From JACKII01 sp965222315 (GTDB lineage Bacteria > Pseudomonadota > Alphaproteobacteria > Bin95), in contig OZ244951.1 in the NCBI GenBank assembly GCA_965222315.1, positions 4,960,001 through 5,024,000 of the forward strand: a DNA stretch of 64,000 nt. Reading direction: 5' to 3'. Each line of letters starts with the position of its first letter. Positions within the stretch are counted from its first letter, which is position 1. The notes under the pieces are model-generated. The model was not told the DNA's origin, did no database searches, and was given only the letters and a program-made list of their open reading frames with translations. Positions 61,336 through 64,000 of the stretch are shown here, one piece after another. The position numbers and the translations under genes were made by a program.

Positions 61336-62025
61336 CTAATCCACCATCGGCGTTTCGGAACGCCCGCGCAGGACGATGTCGAACTGGAAGCCCAATGAAT
61401 GCTCGTGCTCGCCGATGCCATCGTCGGGTTTGGCGACCAGCCGGTTGCGCGCCGCCGCATCCGGCACGGCCTGCAGAATGCCGTCAATATCGTTCAGTGG
61501 GTCGCCCGGAAAGAACATCTGGGTGACCAAGCGGCTGGCGAAGGCGGGACCATAGAGCGAGAAGTGGATGTGCGGCGGGCGCCACCAGTTGCCCGTGTTC
61601 GGAACCGGGTAGGCGCCAGGCCGGATCGTCGCGAAACGGTACTTGCCGTCGGCATCGGTCATCATACGGCCGGCGCCGACAAACTCCTTCTCCAGCGGCG
61701 CCGGACGGCTGTCGATTTCGTGCGGGTATTTGCCGGCGGCGTTCGCCTGCCACATCTCGACCAAGGCATTCGGCACAGGCCGTCCATCCTCGTCCAGGAT
61801 GCGGCCTTCGACGATCATGCGGGAGCCGACAATCGTGTTGCCGAGCGTCAGGTCGACGCCCACTTCGCCCACGTCCCGCGCATCGAAGGCCGGGCCACTG
61901 GTCTCGGTTGCGGTGCGTGGCAGGGGGATCAGATCCTCCCTGGGCGCAGTCAGCGTAGTGCGGAAGTATTTCTCCGTCCGCAAATGGGGCTGGGTAGCGT
62001 CATCAAAGGGGGCGTATTCTGCCAT
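61336..62025 (-). CDS. pcaH: Protocatechuate 3,4-dioxygenase, beta-subunit type
   Basis: 229 residues. The catalytic iron ligands are visible: a tyrosine in RPGAYPVPN and the histidines in WWRPPHIHFSLYG (about 156-168), with another tyrosine in AAGKYPHEID. MIVEGRILDEDGRPVPNALVEMWQAN is the conserved beta-sandwich strand set. It is the iron-bearing chain of the heterodimer with the downstream pcaG. Second gene of an operon led by a hydroxyacid dehydrogenase with 14-base spacers. No pcaQ, pcaB or pcaC is adjacent, so ring-cleavage product handling lies elsewhere. Confidence 0.9.
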   Translation of the reverse strand: MAEYAPFDDATQPHLRTEKYFRTTLTAPREDLIPLPRTATETSGPAFDARDVGEVGVDLTLGNTIVGSRMIVEGRILDEDGRPVPNALVEMWQANAAGKYPHEIDSRPAPLEKEFVGAGRMMTDADGKYRFATIRPGAYPVPNTGNWWRPPHIHFSLYGPAFASRLVTQMFFPGDPLNDIDGILQAVPDAAARNRLVAKPDDGIGEHEHSLGFQFDIVLRGRSETPMVD

Positions 62026-62039
62026 GGCGGTTTCCTCCG

Positions 62040-62987
62040 TTAGCTAATCACGCGAACCGGCTCACCTTTCAGCCAGCCCAGAATATTCTCAACGGTCTGA
62101 CCATAGAAGATTTCATATGTGTCGTGGGTCACATAACCCAGATGCGGCGTCAGTACTGTATTGGGCAGGTCCAGGAAGCGGTTGGTTTTCGGCACAGGCT
62201 CCAGGCCGTAGGTATCGAGGCCTGCGCCTGCAATCGTGCCGGCCTGCAACGCATCGGCCAGTGCATCCTCGTCAATGATCGGACCGCGGGAGGTGTTGAT
62301 GATGTAGGCCGAGGGCTTCATCAGTTCCAACTCGCGTTTGCCGACAATCCCGCGGGACCGGTCGCTCAACACTAGATGCACGGAGATAAAGTCCGACTGC
62401 TGGAACAGTTCGTCCTTCTTCACCCGGCGCACGCCTTTCTCGGCAGCGGCTTCAGCGGTCAGGTTCTGTGACCAGGCGATGGTCTCCATCTCAAATGCCT
62501 GCGCGTATTTCGCAACACGGCTGCCCAAATTGCCAAGGCCGAGGAGACCGCAGGTACGCCCCTTCAGGCCAAGGCCGACCTGGGTCTGCCAATGGCCATG
62601 CCGCATGGCCGCATTCTCGTTATGGATGTTGCGGGCCAGCGAAAGCATCAGACCGAAGGCGAGCTCCGGAGTCGGGTGGCCGCTGCCCTGGGTGCCGCAG
62701 ACAGTGACTCCATGGTCCTTCGCCGCTTCCATATCGACGCTGGCGTTTCGCATGCCGGTGGTGAGCAGCAGCTTGAGGTCGGGCAGGCGCTCGAACACCG
62801 CGCGGGTGATCGGCGTGCGTTCCCGCATGATGCAGAGGATTTCATAGCCTTTCAGCCGTTCGCCCAGTTTGTCCGGGTCCGGCTCGTGGTCATGGAAACA
62901 GGTAACCGTAACGTCCGACGGCAATTGCGTCCAATCAGCGGAAGTCATCGCGACGGACTGATAGTCATCCAAAACGGCGACGCGCAT
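62040..62987 (-). CDS. D-2-hydroxyacid dehydrogenase (NAD-binding)
   Basis: A 315-residue enzyme of the D-isomer-specific 2-hydroxyacid dehydrogenase family. The Rossmann motif GLLGLGNLGSRVAKYA lies near residues 147-162. The catalytic arginine is in YIINTSRGPIIDEDAL, the glutamate region in DTYGLEPVP, and the histidine in TPHLGYVTHDTY (about 283). All are present, so reduction of a 2-ketoacid or oxidation of a D-hydroxyacid is expected. First gene of the operon with pcaHG. A 20-bp perfect palindrome ends 22 bases upstream of its start. Confidence 0.9.
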   Translation of the reverse strand: MRVAVLDDYQSVAMTSADWTQLPSDVTVTCFHDHEPDPDKLGERLKGYEILCIMRERTPITRAVFERLPDLKLLLTTGMRNASVDMEAAKDHGVTVCGTQGSGHPTPELAFGLMLSLARNIHNENAAMRHGHWQTQVGLGLKGRTCGLLGLGNLGSRVAKYAQAFEMETIAWSQNLTAEAAAEKGVRRVKKDELFQQSDFISVHLVLSDRSRGIVGKRELELMKPSAYIINTSRGPIIDEDALADALQAGTIAGAGLDTYGLEPVPKTNRFLDLPNTVLTPHLGYVTHDTYEIFYGQTVENILGWLKGEPVRVIS

Positions 62988-63009
62988 GGCAAATTCTCCT
63001 ACAACGGAT

Positions 63010-63029
63010 TCCGGTCCAATTGGACCGGA
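63010..63029. promoter_or_regulatory. 20-bp perfect palindrome, candidate operator
   Basis: TCCGGTCCAATTGGACCGGA reads the same on both strands. It stands 22 bases upstream of the hydroxyacid dehydrogenase-pcaHG operon start, where a repressor could block transcription or initiation. The core GGTCCAATTGGACC recalls GntR/FadR-type operators, but the regulator is not in this window. The remaining gap to 63186 shows no gene. Confidence 0.65.
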
Positions 63030-63186
63030 TCTATCCGCTCAAAATCGATCAATCAGCACATCTTACTCCGATTAATTGGTCGTCACAGCGATTCAATTTG
63101 TCGGCGTTAGTTGCTCTAGGCGGGTAGTACCGCAGCTTGCCATCGGTTATGGTCCGGCGGCAAACAAACTCGACAGAGGCAAGGCG

Positions 63187-64000
63187 ATGCGTCCACTGAA
63201 ATTTATCGATGCTGCTGTGGCGCTCGCGCTCGGGCTGGCGCTGGCCGCGTGCGGAAACGTGGCGGTAAAAAACCAGAATCAGGGCCAGCAACAATCCTCA
63301 GTCGGCACGCCCGCACGCACCGGCACGATGAAGGTTGCTCTTCTGGCGCCACTCACCGGGGACGTCGGGCCAGTTGGGCAGCAATTGGTGAACGCCGCCG
63401 CCGTTGCCCTGTTCGAGCGCCCGGACCTGAATGTCGAACTGCTGCCCTTCGACACGCGCGGCACGCCGGAAGGGGCGGCGCAGGCGGCCTCTCAGGCGCG
63501 CACTGCCAATGTGGAACTGGTGCTCGGCCCATTGTTTGGCAGCAACGTTCCCATGGTCCGGCAGGGACTGGCGGGCAGCAATATCACCTTGTTGGCCTTT
63601 ACCAATGACGCGACGCAGGCTGGCGGCCCGAATTTCGTCATGGGGCTGAGTGTCGGCGCGCAGGTGGAGCCGCTGGTCTCTCATCTGGCATCGGGAGGCA
63701 AGACCCGCTTGATCGTCATCGGCCCGGACAACGAGTACACGCAACGCGCCATCGACGCGGCCCGCAATGCAACCTTTGCCACCGGCGGCAGTGTGGTGCG
63801 CACCGCTGCCTATCCGGAAGAAGCCGACTTCAATGACATCTCCAATCAGGTGCAGGCGACGACCGACTACCAGGCCCGGCGGGGCGAGTGGCAAAGTTAC
63901 TCCAACAATTTGAAGCCAAAGGTGCGCAGTGCAGCCGATCCGGCCGCAACACTCCGCCAGGAAGCTACGCGCTTCCCGCCGGATGATATGCGGGGCGAAA
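63187..64000 (+). CDS. LpoA-like penicillin-binding protein activator, 3' end outside window
   Basis: The frame from ATG 63187 is open to the window edge (about 271 residues visible). An N-terminal lipoprotein signal ends in LALAAC (about residues 16-21), so it is lipid-anchored. A Gln-rich linker precedes a periplasmic type-I binding-protein domain: MKVALLAPLTGDVGPVGQQLVNAAAVALF, ELVLGPLFGSNVPMVR and RLIVIGPDNEYTQRA. This matches the Peripla_BP_6/LpoA-like family that activates class A penicillin-binding proteins; an amino-acid-binding role is an alternative. AAGGCG precedes the start. Divergent from the hydroxyacid dehydrogenase operon. Confidence 0.85.
   Translation, partial: MRPLKFIDAAVALALGLALAACGNVAVKNQNQGQQQSSVGTPARTGTMKVALLAPLTGDVGPVGQQLVNAAAVALFERPDLNVELLPFDTRGTPEGAAQAASQARTANVELVLGPLFGSNVPMVRQGLAGSNITLLAFTNDATQAGGPNFVMGLSVGAQVEPLVSHLASGGKTRLIVIGPDNEYTQRAIDAARNATFATGGSVVRTAAYPEEADFNDISNQVQATTDYQARRGEWQSYSNNLKPKVRSAADPAATLRQEATRFPPDDMRGE

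Overview
The window is a high-GC chromosomal segment, probably from an alphaproteobacterium of the Rhodospirillales type. The main support is the left-edge order argH - small LptM-type lipoprotein - lysA - DUF4175/TIGR02302 membrane protein, with ATGA start/stop overlaps, which I recognise as an alphaproteobacterial arrangement. FNR/FixK-type boxes, an OpgH glucosyltransferase and REP-like intergenic repeats fit the same picture. The species cannot be named from the sequence. There is no CRISPR array, rRNA or prophage. One tRNA gene, tRNA-Leu(UAA), lies at 50606-50691.

Layout. 1-4800: argH (5' truncated), lptM-like, lysA and the DUF4175 protein. 4800-13900: mostly minus-strand genes (O-methyltransferase, MFS transporter, coiled-coil membrane protein, MscS channel, RecQ, acyltransferase). 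14300-25400: catabolic genes, with two tandem paralogous D-aminoacylase-like amidohydrolases, two acyl-CoA dehydrogenases, an esterase, and a secreted amidohydrolase / YtkA-like / diheme peroxidase group in which the peroxidase carries an in-frame stop. 25400-31740: a PTPS-like protein with an MDR oxidoreductase, divergent from opgH and yceI, then zinc alcohol dehydrogenase, VOC protein and crotonase. 32000-37000: MFS transporter, TauD-type dioxygenase, methylmalonyl-CoA mutase.

37095-39430 is a rearrangement scar. One IS5-family element with 20-bp perfect terminal repeats sits between two decapitated genes: a 3-hydroxyisobutyrate dehydrogenase homologue and a DUF1111 diheme oxidoreductase. 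No target duplication is visible. 39600-49500 is a surface polysaccharide locus (arylsulfotransferase-like protein, ABC exporter, two GT2 glycosyltransferases, methyltransferase, polysaccharide deacetylase, polytopic membrane protein). It is followed by a decayed IS3-type transposase and the tRNA. 50800-54200 holds a 40-residue membrane protein behind a perfect FNR/FixK box, a DjlA-like co-chaperone, an Asp/Glu racemase, a phytanoyl-CoA-dioxygenase-like protein lacking iron ligands, and a DUF4242 protein. 54200-60750 is a peptide/opine-type ABC uptake cluster without ATPases, with diaminopropionate ammonia-lyase and a divergent M81 metallopeptidase. 60750-63000 is a hydroxyacid dehydrogenase-pcaH-pcaG operon behind a 20-bp perfect palindrome. 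The window ends inside an LpoA-like lipoprotein gene.

I found no clear new multi-gene defence or mobile system. The strongest unexplained signals are: an array of TCTACA hexamers at 11-bp spacing facing inverted copies at 10-bp spacing (20360-20460); the FNR-boxed microprotein at 50837-51035; and several enzyme-fold genes whose metal ligands or catalytic residues are replaced (PTPS-like, PhyH-like and the amidohydrolase pair).
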